Shown: piece after piece, positions 1 through 11,189 of the stretch
How the letters are laid out: each line of letters begins with the position of its first letter
How positions within the stretch are numbered: position 1 is the stretch's first letter
Assembly: GCF_002288925.2 (NCBI RefSeq)
Contig: NW_022098036.1
Location: 42,797,633-42,861,632, forward strand
Reading direction: 5' to 3'
Length of the DNA stretch: 64,000 nt
Source of the DNA: Delphinapterus leucas
Taxonomy: Eukaryota; Chordata; Mammalia; Artiodactyla; Monodontidae
Made by a program: the position numbers and the translations under genes
Notes under the pieces: generated by a model
Database searches by the model: none
Seen by the model: the letters and a program-made list of their open reading frames with translations, nothing else
What the model was told of the DNA's origin: nothing

Positions 1-834
1 ATGGGCAGAAGACCTAAATAGACATTTCTCCACAGAAGATATACAGGTGGCCAAGAAGCACATGAAAGGATGCTCAATATCACTAATTATTAGAGAAATG
101 CAAATCAAAACTACAATGAGGTACCACTTCACACCAGTTAGAATGGGCGTCATCAGAAAATCTACAAACAACAAATGCTGGAGAGGGTGTGGAGAAAAGG
201 GAACCCTCTTGCACTGTTGGTGGGAATGTAAACTGATACAGCCACTATGGAGAACAGTGTGGAGATTCCTTAAAAAACTAAGAATAAAATTTCCATATGA
301 TCCAGCAATCCCACTACTGGGCGTATACCCAGAGAAAACCATAATTTAAAAAGACACATGTACCCCAATGTTCATTGCAGCACTATTTACAATAGCCAGG
401 TCATGGAAGCAACCTAAATGACCGTCGACAGACGAATGGATAAAGAAGATGTGGTACATATATACAGTGGAATATTACACAGCCATATAAAGGAATGAAG
501 TTGGGTCATTTGTTGAGACATGGATGGATCTAGAGACTGTCATACAGAGTGAAGTAAGTCAGAAAGAGGAAAACAAATATTTTATATTAACAAATACATG
601 TGGAACCTAGAAAAATGGTACAGATGACCCGGTTTGCAGGGCAGAAATTGAGACGCATATGTAGAGAACAAACGTATGGACACCAATGGGGGAAAGCAGG
701 GGGGTGGGGGGATGGTGGTGTGATGAATTGGGAGATTGGTATTGACATGTATACGCTGATGTGTATAAAATTGATGACTAATAAGAACCTGCTGTATAAA
801 AAAATAAATAAAATTCAAAAAAATAAAAATAAAA
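1..834 (+). mobile_element. L1 LINE 3' end (ORF2 C-terminus, 3' UTR, A-rich tail)
   Basis: Sense-strand 3' part of a LINE-1. The first ~580 bases encode the diverged C-terminal part of ORF2 (motifs such as [18 protein letters not shown] and [11 protein letters not shown]). A short G-rich 3' UTR follows (gggggtggggggatgg near 700), then a tail of A runs ending near 834. The 5' part lies outside the window or is truncated. The style of the 3' end matches L1s common in cetartiodactyls. The element runs directly into a hAT element, so the L1 probably inserted next to or into it. Confidence 0.93.
47..349 (+). pseudogene. L1 ORF2 C-terminal fragment, broken
   Basis: Remnant of the L1 endonuclease/reverse transcriptase protein: only the extreme C-terminal region, with the Cys-containing segment around [17 protein letters not shown]. 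The frame opens upstream without a genuine start and stops at 347-349. In full L1s the reading frame continues through the downstream sequence that here lies in 350-540 (the region with aacctaaatg and ggaatattacac). A non-functional fragment of the element, not a cellular gene. Confidence 0.85.
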
Positions 835-835
835 T

Positions 836-1467
836 GAGTGGCCACTGTAAAGGGCCAGAGAGTAAATATTTTAGATTTTGCAGGCCATAGAGTCTCTGTC
901 ACAACTCCACTATTGTAGTGCAAAAGCAGCCATAGATGATACATAAATAAATGAGCAAGCCCTTGTTCCAATAAAATTTTAGTAGTGTACACTGAAATTT
1001 GAATTTCATGTGGTTTTCACATCTCATGAAAGCGATTTTTTTAAAGAACATGTGATTTATTATTATTATTATTATTATTTTAATTAATTTATTTTTGCTG
1101 TGTTGTGTCTTCATCTCTGTGCGAGGGCTTTCTCTAGTTGTGGCAAGCGGGGGCCACTCTTCATCACGGTGCATGGGCCTCTCACTATCGTGGCCTCTGT
1201 TGTTGCGGAGCACAGGCTCCAGATGCGCAGGCTCAGTAGTTGCGGCTCATGGGCCTAGTTGTCCTGCGGCACGTGGGATCCTCCCAGACCAGGGCTCGAA
1301 CCCGTGTCCCCTGCATTAGCAGGCAGATTCTCGACCACTGTGCCACCAGGGAAGCCCCCGATTTAAAAAAATTATTTAAAAATGTTAAAACTCTTCTTAA
1401 CTTTCAGACCATACAAAAACAGGAAGCAGGCTGAATTTGGCCCACAGGCCATAGTTGCCTACCTTTG
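836..1467 (+). mobile_element. Non-autonomous hAT (Charlie-type, MER3-like) element split by a SINE
   Basis: Left part 836-1058 carries the familiar string ctgtaaagggccagagagta and the gcaggccatagagtctctgt block. The right part after 1357 carries gaatttggcccacaggcc and ends in a diverged GTTTGCCGACCC-like terminus near 1467. The halves are separated by a CHR SINE. The subfamily name is from memory and tentative. A second copy of the same family lies at 5477-5756 in the opposite orientation. Confidence 0.75.
1059..1357 (-). mobile_element. CHR-type SINE (tRNA-derived), antisense
   Basis: Antisense tRNA-derived SINE. On the plus strand it begins with the reversed tail (ATT repeat 1055-1079 plus T-rich sequence) and ends with gccaccagggaagccc, the complement of the GGGCTTCCCTGGTGGC head. 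The B-box complement is ggctcgaacccg near 1294. This is the longer variant with the 'caactagagaaagcc' tail module. A short putative duplication, gattta, flanks it. It interrupts the hAT element, so it is younger. Confidence 0.93.
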
Positions 1468-2688
1468 CTCTAAAAGGAAAACAAGAGGTTTTCCTTTCTC
1501 TCCCCATTTTAATTAAAAAAAAACTTTGAAACCTAAATGTGTTTCAGTTGATTTTTTCCTTAATACTTTGAAGACTTAGTCCTTTTGTTTTCTAGCAGCC
1601 CGGGTTGCTGATGATGCGTCTGATGGTGGTGTATTTCTCAGTCCGTAGTAGGGAACCTGCCTCCTCTGCCTCCTCTGTATCTTCAAATGCTGTAATTTCA
1701 TCAGGGTCTGTACAAATGTGGCTCTTTAAGGTATATTTTGCTCGATTCTTAGTGGTTGTGTTCTAGTAGAAGGCTGTTACTCTTCTCCTGCTCAGGGAAA
1801 TTATTTTGTATTTATGTGTTTTTATTGCTTTTTCCTCTTCCTTCCCCCTGCCCTTCTATAATTCCTAATAGAATGTTATTAAATCTCTTCTGTATATCAT
1901 TCATGAATCTTAACTTTTTTTTTTTTTTTGACTCATTCTCTTTTAAATTTCATTCTGGGACATTTCCTCAATTTTGTCTTTTAAGTTAGAAGCTTCTTGC
2001 TGCTCTTCCCATTTCATTGTTTTGTCTATTCATTGGCTTTCCAAAAAAATATGTCCTCATATTTTTAATTTAAAAGAATTATTGTTTACCCACAGTGAAG
2101 TTTTGTTGCGCATTTTGTTGCTTCCAGTTTGGGGAGCCTTTTCAGAGTACAAGGATGACCCACTCGTATGTCAATTGTCTTCCCCAAAGGTTTCTCTCTG
2201 CTGTTTCTTTATTGATCCAGTTCCTCTAGACTGTCTTTCTTTCAGTAAAACTTGTGCTTCACTTCTGATTCTTGTTTAGTCCTTCTTCTTACTCCTCCCC
2301 TCACCTCCCACTGTGCTAGAACTGTTATGATTTCTTTTTATTTGCAAATATTCTTTTTGTCATTTACTTCTTGAGAAGGAAGAAAATAGATGTATGTCCT
2401 CAGTCTGTTATCTTGAGCAGGTAGATAAGGATGAGGATAGCATAAAAGTTGATGGGAGTATAGGAAAAAGGAAAAGATGTTGCTTGGATTCCTGTGGAAC
2501 CTCATTTGGGACAACATGGGAGGAACTGAGTACACTATAGGCAGGAGGGAACAAAATCAAACTTGGACCCCTTGACAATTTGGGGAAGAGGGCAGAAATG
2601 CAAAACCTTTCCTAAAACAGAATCTATAAAATTTCAACTAAAGTTGTGTAGCTAGTAGATCCAAAAACTAAGTAAGGAGTTTTATAAG
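1468..2688. other. Unassigned AT-rich stretch
   Basis: No gene or repeat could be named with confidence. A pyrimidine-rich segment at 1780-2040 includes a T run near 1918-1930. Part of 1890-2060 loosely recalls antisense L1 text (ctgggacatttcctcaattttgtc), but the match is too weak to call. Confidence 0.4.
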
Positions 2689-2747
2689 TTAAGGTGGTAC
2701 CATTGATTTGTTATTGAGATATTGCAAACATTTTTGCACCAACCTAT
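2689..2747. mobile_element. Possible mariner-type MITE remnant
   Basis: The right end reads ttttgcaccaaccta, identical to the terminal sequence of mammalian mariner MITEs (MADE1/Hsmar-like). The left end, ttaaggtggta, is a diverged version of its inverse (ttaggttggtg), and TA dinucleotides sit at both ends. At about 60 bases it is shorter than the usual ~80, so it would be deleted internally. Weak call. Confidence 0.35.
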
Positions 2748-4240
2748 GACTTCAGTCGTGCAGAAATGGCCAATCTAGTTTTATTTGATTTACTGGAGAC
2801 CTAACCAATTGACTATGGATAAGAACAAGATGACAACTATGACAGATTCCACTAAGGTCCCCTTTTCTGTATGATGAAATAATTAATATCTTTTTAAATA
2901 TGTTAGCAAATTTCCCCAGTATCAATGCCTGTGATATTCCAATTAGTAGATAGGCCCACCCATTTTAATGTTTTCTTGTCTATAAAAGCATTTTAACCTT
3001 TATCTTCTCAGTGAATGTCAGGTGTACATCACAGTAAGACCACATTTTGGTGTCAAAATATTTGTGAGAGTGGCTAAATGTAGACATGGTTTAATCCTGT
3101 TCGCCAAATTCCTTCATGTCATTAATAACCACCCTCAGAGTGCAGTTTTCTGGCCATATCACCTTTATGTTCTTCCTCTGAGTGGTCCACAGTTTGCACG
3201 AATGAGACTCAGAAGGGTACTCTGTCCAAGTTTTAATGATGTTCATGAACTGAGTAGAACTTGGGAAGAAAAGAAAAAGAACATTAAAAAACCTGCCTAA
3301 CCTAAAATGTGGAGCTGTTCCCAGAGTGTACAGACCATGGATGTTCATTCTGTGTGCAAATAAAATCTAATCTCTCTCTCTCTCTCTTTATAATGTAGAG
3401 CAGCTGTAGCAGTTTGGTCTTTTCCTCTGAGCTCTGTGTTGCTGAATTGAATAGTAACTTGAAAACCAATCTGTAGCCCAGGGAAGGAAAACAGAAATTA
3501 GTTCTTCATCCCCTACTCTTTATACTATATGTGTGACCCTTAATTACATTCACAGGGTCCTATTCAGAATGTGTAATGCAGGCCTAGGAGACAATGGAAC
3601 TACCATACAAATCAGACAAAAAAGATAACCCTGCAAAGCTTTTGTTTGTGAAATAATACCATGCTGGGTTATAAGTTTTACAAGAAAAAAATACATGAGA
3701 ATAATAGGGTTTTCTAAATCAATTTGGGCTTCAGAGTTTCCATTTGGGGCTCACCCACATAAATGAAAGCAATGATATTAAATTTATTTCAACCTTTTCA
3801 TCAGTACTGAATTTAAATAGGATCATACATGTAATAGAAAACACTGTGTTCTCTCCTCAAGCTGATCTTATCTCTCAGGATGAGGTCATACCTAAACCTG
3901 AAACCATTGTTACTGATTTTAAGGCCAATGTGTTAATTTATATGTATCCAACATTTTTTAATTTGTGCATATATCAAACATTTAAAATGAAACATATTAG
4001 GAAATATATAACAATCTAGTATACCAAAATCACTGTACATACAACATTTCATATGTACATGTATTAGCAATTTTAATACATAAAGGAAGGAAAAATGGCT
4101 AGGGCAATGATTCACTGATCATTAAGAACTTTGATATGACTGCATATTTTTTCTTGTTAATATAAATAAATAAGTTTGTCGACTACTACTCGCCAGTGGT
4201 ACCTTGGCTGAAACCTGATTGATGTGTAACAGAAAACATT
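2748..4240. other. Unassigned stretch with short CT microsatellite
   Basis: No recognised gene or repeat family. A (TC)n tract lies at 3371-3387. The 92-codon plus-strand frame at 3022-3300 has no recognisable domain and no splice context, and I regard it as chance. Confidence 0.4.
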
Positions 4241-4345
4241 AAAAAGTGTTAACAATGTCACTTTACCTTTCTGTACCTCAGTTTTCTAATCTACAAAATG
4301 AAGGAGTTGGGATAGATTATATCTAAATTCCAACTTGGCACATAG
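4241..4345 (+). repeat. MIR/MIR3-type SINE fragment
   Basis: Contains the conserved CORE-SINE segment: ttctgtacctcagttttc, then ctacaaaatgaaggagttgg. The downstream 'ggattagat...tctaaattcc' version is typical of the MIR3 side of the family. Diverged and truncated at both ends. Confidence 0.7.
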
Positions 4346-4807
4346 AGTTTTTAGTGGTACAACTTAGTCTGTTCACTCTCAATCCACCAACTGGCATAAT
4401 TTACAACAAACTTACCTTTTCTCATTGGAAATCTTAAGACTTGAGAAATCAAAATTGAAAAGGAAAGGAAATCAAACTGGAAAGAAAGAGGATGCATCCT
4501 AGTTTCTTACTTCCTTAGATGATTGGTTTTATAAATAGTCTAAAATGTAAATGCTTAAACTGTATGTATATTTCTCTCATAATACATTCCCTCCTCAATT
4601 CAAAAATCATTATGATCAGCCACTATATGCTTGAGTCTCCAAGTATATTTCCCATTTGCTTGCTAAACCCTGGTGCCATGTTAAAGAAATTAAAGGCCAC
4701 TGTTATAATTAGAAGGAAGTTTTAAAAAGCAGTTACCCTAAAGGGGCAACCATTAATTTAAATTTAGAGTAGAATGTAAAGTTTATAAAATTATTTGTGA
4801 GCACAGG
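4346..4807. other. Unassigned AT-rich stretch
   Basis: Nothing recognised. The 68-codon frame at 4519-4725 shows no features of a protein family. Confidence 0.4.
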
Positions 4808-5476
4808 TTTATATTTTACAATGTAATTGAGGTATAGTTGACATAAAATGCAATTTACATATTTAAAGTATACAGTTTGATGAGTTTAATATATGTTTAT
4901 ACTTGTGATACCATCACCACAGTCAACACACTAAACATTTCTAACACTCCTAAGAGTTCCCTTATAGCCGTTTGTAATCCAAGCTTCTTTCACCTGTCCA
5001 GCTATCCCCCAGGAGACTATTGTTCTGCTTTCTGTCGCTATAGATAAGTTTACATTACATAGAATTTAATGTAAATGAAATCATACTGCATGTACTCTTT
5101 CTTAACTGGCTTCTTTCACTCAGCATGATTATTTTAAGATGCAGTCTATGTTGTTGTGTGTATTGATAGTTTATTCCTTGTTATGGCTGAGATACCACTG
5201 CATGGATATACCACAATTGCATTCATCAGTTGATGGAGATTTGAGTTGTTTCCAGTTTGGGGCTACTACAAATAAAGCTGCTACAAATGTTCATGCACAA
5301 GTCTTTATGAGGTTATATGCTTCCTTTCCTCTTGGATAAATACCTAAGAGTGAAATGGCTGAATCATATAGTAGGTGAATGTTTAACTTTTAGAGAAACT
5401 GTCAAATTGTTTTCAAAGTGGTTGTACTATTTTCAGTTCCCACCAGCAATGTGTGAGAGTTCTAGTTGCTCCATAC
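4808..5476 (-). mobile_element. L1M-type LINE 3' end, antisense
   Basis: Antisense text of an old mammalian L1 3' region: aattgaggtatagttgacat at the left, then accatcaccacagtcaac, cttctttcactcagcatg, ccagtttggggctactac and ttcccaccagcaatgtgtga. It breaks off at gttgctccat, immediately before a hAT element. The same element probably resumes at 5757 with ORF2 sequence, with the middle of ORF2 missing. Confidence 0.92.
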
Positions 5477-5756
5477 CAGAGATCAGCAAACTATGTACCA
5501 TTGACCAAATCTGGCCTGCCATCTGTTTCTGTATGGCCCATGAGCTAGGAATGGGTTTTACATTTTCAAGTGGTTGGGAAAAAACTCAAAAACCGATAAC
5601 ACTTTGTAAAATGTAAGAATTCTGTAAAATTTGGATTTTAGTGCCCATTAATAAAGTTTTATTGGAACATAGCCATATACATTCATTTATGCATTGTCTG
5701 TGCCTGCCTTTGTAGTACATTGTTAAATAGTTGTGACCAAGACCACATGACCAGTG
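5477..5756 (-). mobile_element. Non-autonomous hAT (MER3-like long form)
   Basis: Starts with cagagatcagcaaac, a diverged CAGGGGTCGGCAAAC terminus, and continues with tctggcctgcc, aataaagttttattggaaca and tgcctttgtagtac. It includes the ~120-base internal block (atgggttttacattttcaag...) of the longer form. The far end is degraded near 5756. Same family as 836-1467, opposite orientation. It sits exactly at the junction between two L1 pieces. Confidence 0.78.
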
Positions 5757-8700
5757 TGCTCTTGATGTCTTTCCATTTTTATATATTTTTAGATTCAGCT
5801 AAAATTTTGTTGCTAATTTTACATCTATAGTTATGAAGAATATTGGTGTATGGGTTTGTTTTATTGTAATGACTTTGTCTTGTTTTCATATCATGGTAAT
5901 GCTAGCTTTACAGAATGATTTGTAAAATGCTCCCGCTTCTATTTTTGAGAAGAGCTTGTATAAAAGTGGTATCACTACTTCTTTAAATGTTTGGTAGCAT
6001 TCATCAGTGAAGTCATCTGGGTTTGCACTTTTCTTTGTTGAAAGATATCTAACTAGAAATTCAGTTTTTCCAATAGATATACAAATATCCAGGTTTTCTA
6101 TTTCTTCTTGAGTGAGATTTGGTGGTTTGTCTTTTTCAAGGCATTTCTCCATTTCATCTAAGTTATCACATGTATTAATATAGTGTTGTTCAAAATATTC
6201 CTTTATTGTCTACCTATTAAATGTCTATAATATCTGTAATGATAGTTTCTCTTTCATTCAGATGTTAGCAATTTATGTCTTTTTTTTCCTGTTAAGTCTG
6301 GATAGAGGTTTCTTATTTTTGTTAATTTTTTAAAACAATGAGTTTTTGTTTTTATTGATTCTCTTTCTTTTTAGTTTTATTTATTTGATTTCTGCTCTTA
6401 TCTATATTCCTTACTTCTTCATCTTACTTTGGGTTTAATTTGTTAATCTTTTTCTAGTTCTTTATGGTGAAAATGCAGGCAATTGATTGCAGACCTTTCT
6501 ACTTTATTAATATAAACGTTTGATGCTATAAAATTTTTTTAAGCACTGAATAAGATGCATACCACAAATTTTGCCATATTATCATTTTTATTCAATTCAG
6601 CATATATTCTAATTTCTCTTGTGATTTCTTATTTGAACCACAAGTCATTTATAAATTTGTTTTCAAATTTATGTTTGGGAGTTTCCAGAGAACTTTTTGT
6701 TATTTATTTCTAATTTAGTTCCAATTTGGTTAAGAACATTCTTTGTAAGATTTGATCATTTTAAAATTATTAAGAGCTGTTTATGAACTTTCAGAACATA
6801 GTTTGTCTTAGCTTTATGTGTATTTGAAAAAAATGTTAGATGGAATGTTTTACAAATATCTACTAGGTCAACTTTCTTGATAATAATATTTGTGCCTTCT
6901 ATATGCTTACTGACTTTTGATTTAATTCTCCTACATATTATTGAGAATGGAATGTTGAAATGCCAACTATAATTGTGGCCTTCTCTATTGTTCCTTGCTG
7001 TTTTTTCAGTTTTTGTTTTTATTTTGAAGCTTATTATTAGATGCATAAATGTTTAGAATTTTTACATCTTATTAAAGAATTGACCCCTTTATCATTATGA
7101 AATAATCCTCGTAACCAATCCCTAGTAGTATTCATTGCTCTGAATTCTACTTTGTCTGATATTAAAATAGATACTCTAGCTTTATTTTGGTTAGTGTTTA
7201 GCATGGAAATTTTTACTATCTTTTTATTTTTAGCCTATCTATTTCTTTATATTTAAAGTGAATTTCTTGTAGACAGCATGTAGTTGAGTTTTTCCTTTTT
7301 ATCCAATATGATCATCATTGCCATCAGTTGGGGTATTTAGATCATTTATATTTAATAGGATTATTGATATGATTAGGTTTAAATCTATCATTTTGTTTGA
7401 TTTGTTTGTTGGTTTTTATTTGTTCCACTTGTTCTTTCTCTCTATTTTTGCCTTCTTCTGAATTAATTTGGTAGTTTTCATAGTTCTATTTTATCTTCTT
7501 TATTGATTTATTAGCTATCCCTCTTTTTTTCTGCTTGTTTATTTGTTTATTTATGGTGGTTACTTTAGTGTTTATAGTATATGTTTTCACAGAGTCATGA
7601 GCACCTTCAAACATTCTTCTTCTTTTCATGTAGTATAAGAATTTTACAGTAGTATCTTTCCATTTCCTCCCTCTTGGCTTTCTTATTATCGTTGTCATAC
7701 ATTTTGTATCTATATGTGTTATAAACTACAAAACATTGTTATTGTTTTTGCTTTAAATAGTCATTTATTTTCCAAAGAGGTTTAAACATAAGAAAAATAT
7801 GTCTTTCATATTTATCTGTATATTTGCCCTTTCCATTACCCTTCATTCCTTTTTTTAGATCTGGTTTTCATCTAGTATTATTTTCCTTATGCTTGAAAGA
7901 GTTATTTTAATATTTTTTATAGTGTAGGTGCTTCTGGTGATGAATTCTTTCAACTTTTGTATCTCTTTAAAAGTCTTCATTTCAGCTTTATTTTTCCCTT
8001 GGGTAGATAGTTTCCCCTGCATTTTAAAGGTAATATTCCACTGTTCTCTAGGTTGCATTATTTCTGAAGAGAAATTTGCTGGCATCCTTATCTCTGTTCC
8101 TCTGTTCTCTGCATTTAGAATTATGCCTGTCACTGTTTTAAGCAGTTTGATTAAGATGCATCTCACTGTAGTTTTATTCATGTTTCTTCTACTTGGGCTT
8201 TGTTGAGCTTCTGGGATCTGTGTGTTTATAATTTTTATAAGCTCTGAAAATTGCTCACAATTATTTATTTAAATATATTTTCCTGATTCTACCTTCCTAC
8301 TCTCTCCTTCTGAGATTCTAATCACATGTATGTTAGGTTGCTTAATGCTGTCTTCTGACTCACTAATGCTCGATGCATTTATTTTCCTTTCATTGTTTCA
8401 TTTTAGATAGTTTCTATTTATGTCTTCAAGATCATCATTTGGTTCTTCTGTGGTGTTTACTCTTCTGTCAATCTCATTTAGTGTATTTTCATCTCAAGAA
8501 GTGTGATTTGTATATCTCTATATCTATATGCATGTATGTATCTATAGTATAGTATATATATGTATGTGTGTGCGATATCTCTCTTTGCCCTGTTCATTTT
8601 CCTCTACTCTCTTGAACATATGAAGTATGTTTCTAAATGTTACTGTCATATACTTCCCTACAGATGAAATTATTCATGTCATTTCTAGGTCTGTCACTGT

Positions 8701-9440
8701 TGATTGGTTTGCTCCTTATTTTGATTAGATATTATGAATTTTGGTTTTTGGAATGATGGGTTTCTTTTATTCTTTTAAATCTGTTGGGGCTTTGTGCTAG
8801 GATGTTGTTAAGTTGTTTGGAAACAATTTGATCCTTTCAAGGTTTGCTTTTGGTCTTTGTTAGGCAGATCCAGAGAGGCCTTATTAATTTAAGACTTAGT
8901 AATAAGACTAATTTGGGCTTTTACTGAGACATTACCATTTTGAGGACTCTGTTCAATTCTCCGTATATTGAGAGGTCTTTCCACACTACTGTTTGAAAAT
9001 CAAACTGTTTCCAGTTCTCTGGGGTCTCTGCGATTTGCTCGACCTGCTCCTTTTTGGTAGTTCTTTCTCCAGCCTTACTAGTTTCCTGCTGTGGATGTGT
9101 TGATGAATATTCAGCTGAAGGTACAAGGGGAATCCTCTACAGATCTCTAGAGTTTGGTCTCTCTCTCTACATAGCTCTCTTCTCTCTGGTATTCTGCCTT
9201 GTGAATTCCAGCTGCTTGGCCTCCTTGAACTCTGAACTCTATCCCTTCTACCCAGTAAGACCAGGTCCCTGTTTCCTACCCCCAATGTGTGACCTAAAAC
9301 CTGCTTTTATGCAATAAGCTGAAACAATGATAGAATGCACCTCACTTATGTCCCTTCCTTCAGGGATCACATACTGCCTGCCTATTTTCCAAACTGTTAC
9401 ATATATTTTGTCTGAATATTTTAGCCATTTAAAGTACAAA
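5757..9440 (-). mobile_element. L1M-type LINE, ORF2 5' half through 5' region, antisense
   Basis: Long antisense L1. Reading along the plus strand it passes through ORF2 reverse-transcriptase text (ttcatcagtgaagtcatctg, tttctttgttgaaagatat), the ORF2 N-terminal region (actttgtctgatattaaaat, cttgtagacagcatgtag), upstream ORF sequence (ttctgaagagaaatttgctg) and a 5' region ending in gtgacctaaaacctgctttt and gtctgaatattttag. Many stops and frameshifts show great age. With 4808-5476 it likely represents one insertion with an internal deletion. Confidence 0.88.
5886..6152 (-). pseudogene. L1 ORF2 reverse-transcriptase fragment, broken
   Basis: An 88-codon open stretch from the start of the L1 RT domain. 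The pattern TKKSANPDDFTDECYQTFKE corresponds to the family's KKSPGPDGFT.EFYQ segment. Here the PGPD core reads ANPD, so conserved residues are lost. It has no start of its own and is bounded by stops. Part of the antisense L1. A further fragment of the upstream L1 coding region is open at 7855-8181 (minus), with RMPANFSSEIMQPREQW. Confidence 0.85.
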
Positions 9441-11189
9441 GTTTCTGTGGGGAGGGGTCACTGAAAATAAACTATGCCTGCTGACATGTGTGCCTACAGC
9501 TTACCCTATATCTAAAGCTTACCCTATATCTGAATTCAGCTTATTTGAAACTTTTGTGAAAAATGTTACCTTTTGGACATAATCCCTTCTGAAGTTATGC
9601 CCAAGATTTATGACTGAGAACGTGAGTATGTCTGCATAAAAACAGGGTGAAATAGAAATATGAATAGGAAAATGAGGTGTGAGAAACTACCTCTAACAGC
9701 TTTACTTCTAGGGACTTCTACAAGTACCAGGTGCTTTAGTTTGATAGATGAGAAGTTATAATAGCATAATTCCATCCTTTAGCTCTTCAACTTGGCATCC
9801 TCTGCTGTCTTCGATTTGAGAGTCCATGACAATATATATAAACACTAGAGGCTTTATCACCAGGATAGGGGTCTCACAGTCAATTATGGATTCAGCATTT
9901 ATATTTATTTCTTATTTTTATTCATGGGTCCTCAAGTAGGTGTTAAATGATACAGAGGGAATGGTAGAAATGTTTTATCTTGGTATGCCAATCATAGCAA
10001 GAGAAAGCCAAGGTTCAGTACCAAAGAGCATGTCTCTTGTTTTCATATCTATTTTTCTGCAAAATTGCTGGAAAACAGCCTTGCAATTCCTGGATTTTTT
10101 TCACAGAATTTTTACCATATGTTCATCCCAAAGAAAAGACTGCTGTGCCTCAGAATTGCTTGATTCTATATGTCAGTTCCAGGAGGACATACGTTTGTAC
10201 CATTGTGAGTATAGAATAAAAAGTATCACCCTTGTACATTTCCTAGGCTCCCTCATTATGATGTAATCATCCAAAAGTTTATGTTTAACTTTTGCTCTTA
10301 TCTTATCAAGGATAGATGGGGTTCCTGCATTCTGAAAACATATAAAATGCATATGTATACTATCTCTAAAGGGTGGAAAGTTAGAAGTGTTGATAAGGGA
10401 TCAAATTTAAAAAACAATGAAAACAGTAATTTTGTGTTTAATAGATAGTATTTACAAATATTTAAGAAACAGAAATTGCTGAACTTTGAGAATATTTGTG
10501 GCAAACCATGCCCTCTTCAGTTTATGTGATATTACCTATATTTAGGAGGTAGTATTTTCCAGTTCATAACAAAATTGGGACATTCTTTCCATATTCCTGT
10601 TTGTAGGAGGAAGGAATTCTGGATGTCTAGAAGTTGACTCAACTTAAGATTCTCTTGTGATTAGATCAATACAATTCACTTTTATACACTTGGATTCAAA
10701 AATTACAGTCTTTGACTGATTGGCTAACTTGTTGATAGTTCAGGAAAAGCTCAGTAACTCTAAATCCAATAATAAAATTTTCCTGTCCCACCAGGACCTA
10801 CAGTTCAATAATCCTACAACCTTTTTGTTGTCCCTCACCTACTTTGTTTTTTCCCTATCTCTCTTAAGACCTAAGGCAAATGTCTTCACTTTCCAGCATG
10901 CACCTTCAACTCCCTTTGGCACCTCTGGCTTCATCACATTCACCTGAAACAACCCCAACCTTTCTTGAACCTAAATCCCAGACATTTCTATTCTTAAATT
11001 AATACAAGGCAATGTGTACAAAAATATACATGATTTATTAGTTGATCTAACTTTTTAATTCATGATGACTAACTTCAAATAGAACCTTGGTACTTTCCAG
11101 ATATATGATTATATTCAATCTACCACTATGATTTTAAAATTTATAAATCACTTCTTATTTCACTGAAAAAATTGAAACAATCAAGGAGA
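9441..11189. other. Unassigned stretch
   Basis: No recognised gene or repeat. A 16-base near-tandem duplication (agcttaccctatatct) occurs at 9498-9513 and 9516-9531. Overlapping plus-strand frames at 9940-10266 (108 codons) and 10037-10219 have no known motif. Confidence 0.4.
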
